From NCBI GenBank assembly GCA_030512295.1, contig JAULSR010000001.1, positions 4,177,001 to 4,241,000 of the forward strand: a stretch of 64,000 bases of DNA. The letters are read 5' to 3'. The position numbers were made by a program, and so were the translations under genes. Every line of letters begins with the position of its first letter. Within the stretch, counting starts at the first letter, position 1. This DNA comes from Bombardia bombarda. Taxonomy: Eukaryota > Ascomycota > Sordariomycetes > Sordariales > Lasiosphaeriaceae. Of the stretch, positions 46,824 through 57,057 are shown one piece after another. The notes below the pieces were generated by a model. That model made no database searches. It was not told the origin of the DNA and saw only the letters and a program-made list of their open reading frames with translations.

Positions 46824-47895
46824 ATGGCGGATTTCATGAGAGCTGTTGGTAAGTAATCTCCCTTTTAAGCAAATACGTAACCATACTGACCCCTAAAATA
46901 CAGATATCAAAGGCGGAAAGGGCAACGCTGACGCTCTCTTCATCAATGAAAAGACGCCTAAGCCCAAGCCAGGCCCAGGCCAGGCCCTTGTAAAAGTTGC
47001 CGCCTTTGGCCTCAACCGGATGGATCTCATCCAGCGCGAGGGCCACTATCCCGTGCCCGCCGGGGCGCCCAGCACCCTCGGCGTCGAGTTCAGCGGCACC
47101 ATCGAGTCCTTTGGCGACGACGAGAAGCATCATGACTCCGACTTCAAGGTAGGCGACGAGGTATTCGGCCTGGGCTACGGCGGCGCCTACGCTGAGTTCA
47201 TTGCCGTCTCGGCCAAGATGCTGCTGAAAAAGCCTGCCCACCTCAGCCACGTCCAGGCCGCCGGCCTCCCCGAGACCTGGTTCACCGCCACCCAGGCCCT
47301 GCACCCCGTCCTGGGCATCACGGCGGGCAAGACGGTGCTCTGGCACGCAGGCGCATCGGGGGTCTCCATCGCCGGTATCCAGCTTGCCCGCCAGGCTGGC
47401 GCCAGCGCCGTCTTTGCCACGGCCGGCACCGACGACAAGTGCCGCTTCATCGAGAAGGAGCTCGGCGCCACGGCTGCCCTCAACTACAAGACCCAGGACT
47501 GGGTCGACGAGATCGTCAAGAAGACGGACGGCAAGGGCGTTGATTTGATTATTGACTTTATCGGCGCCGACTACTTCCAGAAGAACATTGACGTCGCCGC
47601 CCGCGATGGCCGCATCTGCCTGCTAGGCTTGATGAGCGGTTCGGTCGTCAACAATGTGAACATTGGAAAGCTGCTCGGAAAGCGGCTGCGCATCGAGGGC
47701 AGCTCGCTGAGGAGTCGCGATGAGGACTACCAAGGGAAGTTGAGGGACTCGCTGGTCCAGTATCTGCCAAAGTTTGAGAGCGGGGAGCTCAAAATCTTTA
47801 TCGACACGGTGCTGCCTTTCGAGGAGATTGTCAAAGCGCATAAGCTGCTCGAGGCCAATACGACAATGGGCAAGATCATCTGCACCATTTCATGA
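46824..47895 (+). CDS. PIG3-type NADPH quinone oxidoreductase (zeta-crystallin-like MDR family)
   Basis: Exons 46824-46848 (25 bp) and 46904-47895, with a 55-bp intron (donor GTAAGT, branch-like CTGAC, acceptor ACAG) splitting an Asp codon; 338 residues. The tiny first exon is supported by MADFMRAV joining DIKGGKGNADAL, the usual start of this family. The GroES-like domain (about 1-125) lacks the Cys/His zinc ligands of alcohol dehydrogenases, as expected of quinone reductases. The nucleotide-binding fold has HAGASGVSIAGIQLARQAGA (about 156-175). The C-terminal FEEIVKAHKLLEANTTMGKI is typical. The enzyme should reduce quinones with NADPH, like human TP53I3/PIG3. It is convergent with the dienelactone hydrolase gene, only 235 bp away. 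Confidence 0.93.
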
Positions 47896-48044
47896 TAATC
47901 TGATAATATGAAAGACTAGAAGAAGGGCAATACCATTCTTTAAGGGAATTCAAATCGAACCAAGCTCACAGACACACATAACGTTAGAAGCCCAATCAAC
48001 CTTTTGAATGACGTCCCTCCGTACGTAGGTAATCATAATAGCCA

Positions 48045-48064
48045 GCCAGCCAGCCAGCCAGCCA
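48045..48064. repeat. (GCCA)n microsatellite
   Basis: About five tandem GCCA units between two convergent genes. Confidence 0.8.
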
Positions 48065-48130
48065 AACAAACATGAACCGGAACGCCCAATGCCTGATACC
48101 CCTAGGTTCCTACCACAGCCGACCATTTGC

Positions 48131-49275
48131 TCAATGCTCCTGAATCCACTTCAACATCTGGTCAAAAGCAGTCTCCTGCGCAGACTTGATCTGCGCATCG
48201 TCGTAATCGCCCACAACCGCGAACCCTGCACACCCTGTATGTTAGCCACAGACCCCCTTAAAGCAAGCAAAAGCAAGGCACCACTTACCATGCGGCACAC
48301 CAGGATAGACCTGCACCTCATGCTCGACATTATTCTTGGTCATATAATCCTCCCCGGCCGTCCTCACCTCGTCCGGAAACAACGGGTCGCTCTCCACCGC
48401 CACGATGCTAACCGGCGCCTTCAGCCCGACAAAGTCGTCCCTTGACACCAGCGTCGGATGCGCCAGCGCCCCGGCCTTGATGTACGGCCCCAGCATAGCC
48501 GGTTTGCCCGCCTCCACATCCCTCTGCTCCTCCTTTGCCCACGGCAACCTTCCCCCCTGTTGCTGCTGCGCAGCAGACCGCTCCGCCGCCAACAGCAGGA
48601 TATACCGCGCGCCAAAGCAATAACCCACGGCATAGACGCCGCCGCCGTTGGAGACGGCGTCGGCGAACTCGTCTTTGCTGGCGTCGAGCACCTTGTGCAG
48701 CAGGGGCATGACTTTTGCGGCTGTGTGGCGGGCGAGCCACATGTCGATTAGGAAGCTCTTTGCGGCCTCGGCCGCCTTGGTCTTGAAGGCGTCGAGGAGG
48801 GAGGAGCCACTTGATTGTTCTTCTTGGCTAGGGTTGGAGGACGAGTTGGGGGCGGGCTCGCCTTCAAAGAGGTCGGGCATGACGACTACGTAGCCCTCGG
48901 CCGCGAAGTTGTCGGCTTGGATCTGGTTGTTGACGCTCAAGAGGCCGGTGCCGCCGGTGAGGAGGAGGAGGAAGCGTGAGGGCGTGTGCGGGTAGTCGGA
49001 GGGTTTCGAGATGTAGACCTAGTGACAGGTTAGGATAGGAGGGTAGCTAGCTAGCTGGTTTTGCTACTGACATCGACGCCGCCCAGTTTGGTGATCTCTC
49101 CGGTGGATGCCTGTCCTGTCGGGGTTGGTCTGTCTCTGGTGCAATGGTCGCCCATGGGTGTGGGAGGAGTGTCAACGGCAGGCGAGGTCTGCGAGGTCTC
49201 TGTGGTGGCGGCGGCGGTGGTATCTTCCAGCGCATCGCTCTCGGGCGCTTTGGTAGCTACTTCTAGTTCGGCCAT
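48131..49275 (-). CDS. Dienelactone hydrolase family protein
   Basis: Exons 49275-49072, 49018-48289 and 48225-48131; the introns are 53 and 63 bp (donors GTCAGT and GTAAGT, acceptors CTAG and TGCAG). The product has 342 residues. The first in-frame ATG, at 49275, is used; the frame upstream opens only at a TTG. After a Thr/Ser-rich N-terminus the alpha/beta-hydrolase fold begins at about residue 69 (VYISKPSDYP). The catalytic triad is visible: nucleophile Cys202 in GYCFG, Asp279 in AVESDPLFP and His311 in YPGVPHGF. MPDLFEGEP (about 115-123) is also diagnostic. Dienelactone hydrolases open lactones in aromatic catabolism; many fungal members have unknown natural substrates. The alanine/glutamine-rich insert near 215-240 is unusual. 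Its convergent neighbour is a quinone reductase, so a shared role in handling aromatics is possible but unproved. Confidence 0.92.
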
Positions 49276-51415
49276 CTTGCCGGTTGCTGATTCTTGATTG
49301 ACTGTTATTGTAGAAACTAATACGAAGTAATTGCAAACCGGTGGTCGGGGTATCAAGGCATTGATGTTGGAAAGCTAGGTAAATACCTCCGAGAGACGCC
49401 GTTGATTGAAAGACGGGAGTGAAGTGACACCACCTACCTCACCGACTTGCCCACTAACACAGCCCCTCGGTGACGTACCCCGCCTGTCGCCATGGTGCGA
49501 GGAGCACTAATAACAATAGAAGGGTTAGGGTTGAAAGTACATCATGGAGTAATGAGTTTGGTGATTAACCCGATTATGACTTTTTGACCCATTTCACATC
49601 AAACGTTCTGCCATCAAGTGTTTTGACATGGCTCGCTCCTTCCACCTCTCGCACCTTCCACCTTCCGCAATCTATTACCGCAGGTACCGTCAATAGTCCC
49701 GCTGTTAGTGGAGCTTGTTTTCTTCACCTTAAATTTCTGGGGGGACTCGTCTTATAACAGGTCTGTTGCCGCAGGTACAAGGACCACTTGTTGCCAGACT
49801 TATTGCCCGCTCTACCTTGGGTATGACTTGTATGAGGGGTTTGAGGAGTTTAACCACGGACCACGGGAATCTGCACGGCATATAGAGCTTCGAAATGGTA
49901 GGTCATCGTTCCATGTATGTGTTTGCCCATTTGATGTTACTACACGTGATTGATGGCGGCACATTGTCAGTCCAACTGGCAAGCAATGATGGACATCAAT
50001 AGATGTGTGAGGGGATTTAAAGCTTTGTTTAGCGGGCTGCATTGGAACAGGACGCGATCCTGTCTGTTCAGCAGGCTGACGCCTGCTCATTTCGCGTTCC
50101 CAGTTCGGCCCCTGGGCGCCAAGGGGACCAAGGGCGTTTCGTATCCAAGGGCTGGCGCCGCGCTTGATTGGAATGAAAGGGGCGGTTCAGTGGGACGGGC
50201 CTAATCAGTAACCAGAGCTAGCGGGGCCCCGCTGCGACCGATAGGGAGGGACGCGTCGTGGTCGCGCTTCGCGTGCAAAACCCATCGTCCACTTTACGCG
50301 ACACCGTGGCGGGAAGAGGGGGTCATTCAACATGTCGCCTTAAGTATTTTTGGACCCTGTAACAGTGCTAGGGTGGGGAAAAGTATGCTCTGGGCGCCAA
50401 TATTGAGGCGTAAACCTGTAAGGGGGGTTTACTATGCGCATGCACCGTAGCAGTGTCCTCGTTTTAAAACTGTCATGGTAAAATCACTAGTTTTTGGCAC
50501 TATAACACTTAAAAGTGCCAACATTCATACTGTGCGGAGACATGCGAAAGATACAACACTATATTAGATGCTTTCTTTTTGCAGGTGACACAAGGTTTGT
50601 GGTCGGGTGGCCAGAAAGTGGTTGCGACGTGGTTGTGAAGAGGTGGATTACCAGCTGTGAAGGGCGAGGGTTGCTGGCTATGAACTAAGTTGACTGGATC
50701 AGAATATAGATACTCATAGCATTGTGTTTTGAGAGGGAAATAGTGACACCAAATTTATCTGTTATTTGCAACACTGTGTTATGTGTGACTTCTCGTGCTC
50801 TGCTTCCCATCATGTTGCGCCAGCCCGATATCCAAGCCCTGACATAATGTTCGTAGAATTTCACAGCGGACCAAACAGACTTGGATGGGGTTTTACGCAT
50901 GTTGTCGACAACAGTATGTTCGTGTACGAATACTAACAGGGACCGCGCACTATAAAAACGGATATTACGACTGTTCACAGCATCAGACTATCCTTACAAG
51001 CTCGGAACAGAGTGTTGGGTTAACATTATGAGCTTGGGGTATCTGTTCAGAGGGCTACAGTGTTACAGCCTAAACGAGTTTTCACAGCAACACTGTTAAG
51101 GAGCAATTTAACACTGTCACGGTTAAAGGAATAATCTTGGCAGCATGACGAAGTGACAGTGCATCCACTAACACTATGTTACTACGAGAATATACTTAAG
51201 GAACCTGACCCGGTTCTAGTTGCCCAGCCATTCGCCCTGTTCTCCGCTACTTTTTTTCACATCCCAATGTCCACACCTTCGCACCTGCTCCCACAACTTA
51301 ATCTTGGTGTCCTCCACGTCCCCCACACTGAATAACCTCATTGTATCATACCTTCCTCCCAATTGTCCGGGATACGCATTACGCACTTACCTCACCAATT
51401 CGAGATCCTGTGACC
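49276..51415. other. Divergent intergenic region upstream of the Cdt1-like gene
   Basis: No gene is supported. It contains a relic repeat at 49701-49724, an ACGCGT hexamer at 50251-50256 (the consensus of the G1/S MCB element, but expected often by chance) and nested short inverted repeats at 50437-50546. An AT-rich stretch at about 50360-51180 holds repeated AACACTGT-like motifs. Confidence 0.5.
49701..49724 (+). repeat. Relic of the 41.4-kb inverted repeat
   Basis: GCTGTTAGTGGAGCTT followed by GTTTTCTT matches the left arm of the 41.4-kb element at about 21 of 24 positions. It is inverted relative to the relic at 46290 and shares with it the variant TGGAG in place of TCGAG. Confidence 0.5.
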
Positions 51416-52995
51416 ATGCCGGGCCTAATTTCCCGTCCCAAGAGGACTCCTCGCGGAAAGCTAGCCACCCCCTCGAAGCTGCCTGCTGCGTCAAGCATTG
51501 CCAACTTCGCCCGCATCTCCAAACTCCGAATCGCAGCCAAAGACCTCAATGGAAAGTCTACGGCGCTTGACTCAGGCCGCACCTCCTCTATCGAGATCGT
51601 CTTGTCCTCGAGAAAGAGGAAGGTCGAAGACGATGACCTCGAGCCTGTCGCACCTTCCAGCACCGACAACAACAGCACACCATCCAAGAAGCCTCGCCGA
51701 GAGACGGTCAAGGCAAAGCCAATCGCCGAGCTTCTCACCCCCATTACAAGAAAAAAGAAGACCGTCACCTTTGCGCTCCCCAACACCCCTCCGAGCTCCA
51801 CCAAATCAACCCCCCCTTGAGCCGAAAGCGCCAATTCCAAGCAGACTCTGACGACGAGTCCGACAGCCGCAACAATGAACGAGATCACAAGTCCCCAGAA
51901 CCCGAGGCCCTCTTGGAGCGTCTCAACCTACAGTCCCCCGTGCGCAAGCGCACAAAAACAACCCTCGCCTGCGAGAGCATCTCAGAGAACGACTTTGACC
52001 TCCCGCGGGAGCTCGTCGACCTGCTCGACATGCACACGGCCCTACTCAAAACCCTCACCATGGAGATGGCCCACAACGGCGCAAGCACCCCCGTCGACCT
52101 CTGCAGCCTGCTGCCCAGCGTCACCCGCGCTTGGGGCCGGCGTGCCGTCACGCTCGACGACATCCGCCGCTGCATCGGCATCCTGAACTGGAGGAATCCC
52201 CTCACCAAGGGCAGCAGCACTAGCAATACCCCAGCAACAGCAGCACCCTTCTATCTCTCCGACTACGGCCGCAACAAGATCTGCATCGAGCAAGCCCCCA
52301 CCGCCGAGCCCGGCCCCCTGCGCGAGCAAAAGCTCAACATGGACTTCGAAGCCAACCTGCGCGCCCTCTGGCTCGCCCGCCGCCCCGACCAGCCCGTCCA
52401 GCCCTTCATCAACATCCTTCCCTCCGCACCCATCAAGCCCTGCCCCTCCGCCGCCAAGGCCCTGCCCCTCCTCGCCCGCCGCCAGCAGGCCCTCGACGAG
52501 CTCAAGAACGGCGTCGTCCGGAAACAGCAGGAAAAGCAAGCAAAAGCCGTCGTCCAGGCAGAAGTGAAAGCCGCAGCTGTCAACCCCGACGGCACCAAGA
52601 TGTCGCTACTCGACCGTGTCCGGCTGAAGGAGTCGCAGCTGCTAGCGCAGGGCGGGCCCAGCGGTCCGTCGCCTGCTGAGCTGCAGCGGCGGGCGGCGCT
52701 GCAGCGCGCAGAAGATGTGGCGGCCGTGGTGGGGATGCTGTGCGCGACGAGCGGGAGCGGCTTGGCGCGGATGGCGTTCACCATGTCGGCGCTGATGATC
52801 AAGCTGAAGGACTCGCTGCGGACGCCGATCTCGCAGGAGGATGGCATGGCGTGTGTTAGGCTGTTGGCGGGGGAGATTGCGCCGCAGTGGTTGAGGATCG
52901 TGACGGTGGGCGGGAGGGAGAATGTGGTTGTGCAGACGGGGTTTCAGCCTGCGAGGGGTGTTGTTCAGGAGAGGGTGCAGAAGTTGCTGGGGTAA
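51416..52995 (+). CDS. Cdt1-like DNA replication licensing factor, frame interrupted in a C7 run
   Basis: Two frames must be joined. The first runs from the ATG at 51416 to a TGA at 51818-51820; the second is open from before 51817 to 52995. The switch falls in a C7 homopolymer at about 51810-51816. One extra C would give a smooth protein of about 526 residues, and no plausible intron fits. The N-terminus is basic and disordered (MPGLISRPKRTPRGK), with KKPRRE and KKKTVTF, a candidate PP1-docking RVxF motif (Lys115 to Phe119). The central part, ELVDLLDMHTALLKTLTMEM to LDDIRRCIGIL, resembles the Cdt1 winged helix. The C-terminal part, from EDVAAVVGMLCATSGSGLAR to the end, resembles the Cdt1 C-terminal winged helix that contacts MCM. 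Cdt1 loads Mcm2-7 at origins. The break may be a sequencing error or a real lesion. Confidence 0.75.
51810..51816 (+). other. C7 run at the frame change in the Cdt1-like gene
   Basis: The coding frame changes here. Upstream it reads SSTKSTPP and stops; the other frame continues LSRKRQFQADSDDES. A change of one base in the homopolymer length restores a single frame. Confidence 0.7.
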
Positions 52996-53733
52996 TGGGT
53001 GGGTAATGGTATTTGTTTTCTTTTTCTTTTTGAGTTTTGTATTGTGTTGGATTACTATGGATGGATTATTAGGTTTTGGCATGGCATCGCGTGGCGTGGC
53101 GTGGATTGCATAGGAGGCATTTACACAGTCCTCTGGTGGAGAGGCTAATCATTTTACTAGCAGGAGTACTGGGCGTTTGGGGAACTGAATACTGTATACA
53201 CATTTTCGATAGGGGTAGCATAGGGACGAGAGTTTTTAGTATGGTTTGTGGGTTAGGAAGACCAAAAAGAAGTCTATTTGCCTGCCTTGCAAGGTGTCTG
53301 TCTCTATTCGCAGAAGAATCCTAAATATTAAGACCCCCGTGCTTTCTTTGCAATCGCCTGCCAGAAAAGCCAATATCCTTCCAACAAAATCCCCGCTGAC
53401 CGTGTGTGTGTAATGTGTGTGTGCGTATGTGTGTGTATGAGATATAACCCGGTCTGGGTCATGGGATGCAGTGTCAAGACGCTTCCTATGCAACTTTTTC
53501 AAGGGAGACATCCGTCGTCGAACCATCATGCAGCGGCGACAACAGCAAGAGCGGCGAGGGTGGCGGCATCGAGTGATCACTTGCGCCCGCGCCCGCGCAC
53601 TCTCCTTCAACCCTCTACACTGTCACCAGTGCAAACCCTCCCCCACCCGTCGCATACTAGACGGGCGGGAATTGGTACCTTTCCTCCAGTGGCAAACAAA
53701 TCAATAAAAAAGGCTCTCTCTCTCTCTCTCTCT
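52996..53733. other. Convergent intergenic region, 3' flanks of the Cdt1-like gene and MBF1
   Basis: No gene is supported. It holds TG-rich sequence near 53401-53438 and a (CT)n microsatellite at 53714-53735 that abuts the MBF1 stop codon. Confidence 0.55.
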
Positions 53734-53735
53734 CT
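53714..53735. repeat. (CT)n microsatellite abutting the MBF1 stop codon
   Basis: About 11 CT units. On the MBF1 coding strand the tract reads (AG)n and starts inside the TAG stop codon (53736-53734). Confidence 0.9.
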
Positions 53736-54289
53736 ACTTCTTCTTTTCAAACCTCGGGCTACCGATATCGGTACCGCGTAGCTTGACGTTGAGGACGCGC
53801 TCCATAGCCGCTAGGACCTTTTGGTCGGGAGTGGCGGTGCCGCGCTCAAAGTCGGCGACGATGGTGGGCGTCGTGTTGCACTTTGTGGCCAGGTCTTTTT
53901 GCGTCAGGGCCTTTGGCTGGAAGTCGGCGCGCGCCTTCTGAATCGCCTGGCCGACCTCCTTGCCGACCGTCTTGGGTTTGATGATGTCGTCGGAGCGGTC
54001 CACCATTGTGAGGCGCTGTCCCTCGACGCCGGGCTTGGAGGACTGGTCGGATACTGTTAGTGATGTTGGAGAGACGAGAGATGAGGGGGAGAAGGCGGAA
54101 AATAGGGGGGAGGGAATAACATACAGCGTTGCCAGCACCATACTTCTTCTCTGTTGCGACAATGTTTCCACTGCGCTGCGCGGCGTTGAGGGCCGACTTG
54201 CCCTTCACGACTGTCTCGCGGGGGCCACCGCTACCGCGGTTCACGTTCTTGCCAATCTTGACGGCATCGGTATCCCAGGGAGCAGACAT
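53734..54289 (-). CDS. mbf1: Multiprotein bridging factor 1 (MBF1)
   Basis: Exons 54289-54125 and 54042-53734; 82-bp intron with donor GTATGT and acceptor ACCAG; 157 residues. MBF1 is a coactivator that links sequence-specific activators to TBP and also acts in ribosome-associated quality control. The N-terminal MBF1 domain has MSAPWDTDAVKIG, ETVVKGKSALNAAQRSG and ATEKKYGAGNA. The C-terminal Cro/C1-type helix-turn-helix spans about 87-140, with LTQKDLATKCNTTPTIVADF and ERGTATPDQKVLAAMERVLN. The end, KLRGTDIGSPRFEKKK, is standard. A second acceptor-like CTAACAG lies 13 bp upstream of the one used but would break the frame; the chosen acceptor gives GNA-SSKPGVEGQRL, as in other fungi. It is divergent from the DUF1365 gene across 846 bp. 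Confidence 0.95.
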
Positions 54290-55135
54290 TGTGAATGTGG
54301 TGTGTTGTTTTTTGTTTGGTGATTTAGTTTGGTAAGGTTTGGTCGGTAGGTGAGATGGCGGTTGTTGGTTTTTGGTGGTTGACTGAGCGTGTGTTGGTCA
54401 CTCTCTGGGTGAGGTGATAGCTTTTAGCGTTGGTGTGGAGGGGCGGGGCGGATTGGAGGGGTTGGTTGGTGTTGGGTGGATGACGATGGATTGGACAAAG
54501 GTCAGGTACTGACTGCGACTCTGATGGATGAAGATTGCCGGGGAAAGGTTGACTCTTCGTTTCGTTTATGTATTATTTTACTGTATTAATCGCTTGAGCG
54601 CAAGAGGGATAGATGACTTGACAGATGCTGAGCGAGGCTATGGCTGTTTGAAATAAATACCCTACGTGGAAGGCAATGGGCTGCCGTCGAAAGGCGAGTG
54701 ACTCGGTCGGCCAGGGCGTCAGGGTGAGGGGTGCCATTTCTCCGCCACGCTGGGGCTGGGAGGGCCTGAGAGGGCCTGAGCCGAAGAGGGCTACTGCGAA
54801 CTAGACCAGCTTAAGCCGATCCACTCCCTGAAGCTGATTCATCTCAGTAGACTGGACAAGAAATACGCTGTCATTGTGGTGCATTTTCTGTTCAAGCGAC
54901 TGGTCGTTCTGGTGTCTGCAGAGATGCGCTCTCGAGCGGATCCTGGTCTCCGTCTCAGATCTGTAATCGGGTGACTCGGTACTTTTCACTTACACCACCT
55001 TCATACCTCACCAGCCTTACCTTGTCTTATTTACTGTCGTGTAAGCTGTCGGATTTTATAGAGCCATTATTAGGTTCTGCTTGGTCGAATCATGGACACG
55101 TGAGCTTTTGAATACTTACTTACCACTTTGTGAAC
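54290..55135. other. Divergent promoter region between MBF1 and the DUF1365 gene
   Basis: No gene is supported. The MBF1 side is G/T-rich on the + strand, as expected of a pyrimidine-rich leader read on the minus strand. Nothing else is seen. Confidence 0.55.
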
Positions 55136-57057
55136 ATGATGGCTGGTCCATCTTCGCTCAAAATACTTGGCCTCCCCCTCGTGGCTGTTGGATACTCGAC
55201 GCTCTATGCCGGCACATCTGATGCACTTCTGTTGGCTGTCCTCTCGATTGCACGGCAAGGCCACATCTTGGCCCTCTTGGCCGACTATTTTGGACCCTTC
55301 CTCCCTCAAGTGGGGATACGAACCGTCGTTGGGACCTTCATTGGCCTTTTCACTTTGCGGTTCCTCCGTTTAAATTGGACAAAAGTCGACCCGCCAGCAT
55401 GGGACGGACCAGGAAAGGCCCTCTTGTTCCCGTGCAAGACGACCCATTCCAGAATGTTTCCCGAGAAGCATTCTTTCTCGTACTCCTACCTCGTCGTCGG
55501 AATTCCTGTGGGCTGGGAGGGCAATGCCGCCGGCATGGTCTCGGTGGGAGCCAAGGGTAAACCAGGTAGAGGTTGGTTCAATATCGATGCTGCCGACTAC
55601 CTCGACCGTGGGAATGGCGAAATTGGCCTGCGGGCAAAGCTGGACGACTATCTCCGGAAACAGGTCGGCAGCTACCCCCCCCCCCCCCCTCCCCTCTCCC
55701 TTCTTTTAAGCTTCTGCTCGGAACGTGCCGACTGACTGACATCCTTTTTCAGGGGGCGGACCCGGCAGCATACCCCTTTGCCTACTTGGTCACTGCGGCC
55801 CGCTTTCTCGGCTACCACTTTAACCCGGTCTCTTTCTGGTATCTGTACGACGCAGAAAAATACTTAGCTGCTATGATATTAGAAGTAAACAACACCTTTG
55901 ACGAGCGCCGCATGTATTTCTTGACTCCGGACGGCAAGACGATAGAGCAGGCCAAGAATCCCCAGCAAAACGCGGCACCTCGGGCCACGCTGAAGCAATC
56001 ATGGCCAAAAGACTTTCATGTATCGCCCTTCAACTCACGCAAGGGGTCTTATACCTTGACAGCAAGTGACCCTTTAAGCCCCTTTATGCAAGGCACTGGT
56101 CCCATCACCAACTCCATCACCCTAGCCTCGTCCAAGGGTCATGGCAAGCTGGTGGCCAGACTAATACCCGATGGTGATGCCATTGACCCACTCACCATAT
56201 CAGCATACTACAAGTTTTGGTTCCTGGCCTCCTGGTGGTGGGTTGGCCTGGTCACCTTCCCCCGAATTGTCTATGAAGCTGGTCTTCTCTTCTTCCGACG
56301 TAACCTTCATGTCTGGTTTCGGCCCGAGCCGCTGAAGGACACGATCGGGCGGAACGCAGACTCGACAGAAGGCCAGCTGGAGCTTATTTTTAGGAGGTAC
56401 CTGAGGTATCTCGTAGAGCAGTCGGCTGCGCCACTCGCAGTCAAGTACGTCCCTGGGGGCATACCAGGAAATGCCGGGGAGCTGATACTCTCTCCAACGG
56501 CCCGGGACGGAACTGAAGCTGTCGAAGAGCTTGAGTTCAAGGTCCTGACGCCAGTCTTTTACTCGAGATTTGTCTATTACGCCCACGATCTCGAAGCCTT
56601 GTTCTGCGAGCTCAATGAGAGCTGCACGATATGGGTGTCCCGGCCCGATCTGTTGCCTAAATTCGCCTTGAAGAAGCCCTCACCGCCCCTGGCATCATCA
56701 AATCTGGTTGATTTTGCTTGTTTCAAGCTCATACAATACCTACGAGTGAGGCCTGAACGGATTACACGGCCACTTACATCCAGTGTAGTGACATCTGAGA
56801 AGCCCCAGGCTGTCGACATTCGCAACTTTCGCATCTCTTCAATGGATGGGTTCGTCCTTGCTCATGAGACGGCTAGTGCGAGGGCTACATATAGACGTAG
56901 CGTCTTGAAGCTTATCCTCGCCGATAAATTTGCACTCGGACTCATGCCGTTGCTTGAAATGCAGCGCTTTATTTTGCAGGCATGGTTTGCGTGGTCGCTC
57001 GCAGCAACTATTGGCGTGTTGCTGTCTGATCTACTGTCGGGTTTTCAGAGGGGATAG
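55136..57057 (+). CDS. DUF1365 family membrane-associated protein (610 aa)
   Basis: Exons 55136-55663 and 55753-57057, with an 89-bp phase-0 intron (acceptor TTTTTCAG). Two adjacent ATGs (55136 and 55139) could start it. Hydrophobic segments near the N-terminus (about 8-75), around 365-395 (YYKFWFLASWWWVGLVTFPR is typical of the family) and at the C-terminus suggest membrane association. The DUF1365 core begins with LFPCKTTHSRMFPEKHSFSY. It includes AYPFAYLVTAARFLGYHFNP and VSFWYLYDAEKYLAAMILEV across the start of exon 2, and HVSPFNSRKGSYTL further on. Bacterial DUF1365 genes commonly neighbour cyclopropane-fatty-acid synthase and amine-oxidase-like genes; no such partner is seen here and the function is unknown. 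The donor GTCGGC is poor, and the intron starts with a C15 run. Confidence 0.88.
55675..55689. repeat. C15 homopolymer in the DUF1365 intron
   Basis: A run of about 15 C residues, 11 bp after the 5' splice site, followed by further pyrimidine-rich sequence. Confidence 0.9.

Noticed and set aside
49273..49356. Longer N-terminus for the dienelactone hydrolase
   Set aside because: The upstream extension opens at a TTG codon; the first ATG is at 49275 and gives a normal protein.
50685..50978. 97-codon minus-strand frame as a transposase remnant
   Set aside because: It starts at GTG and I recognise no transposase motif in it; the surrounding tract may be an old repeat but this frame does not show it.
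51416..51820. Separate 134-residue gene ahead of the Cdt1-like frame
   Set aside because: Sequence character continues smoothly into the next frame, and the downstream frame has no ATG of its own near its start, so one gene with a frame break is more likely than two.
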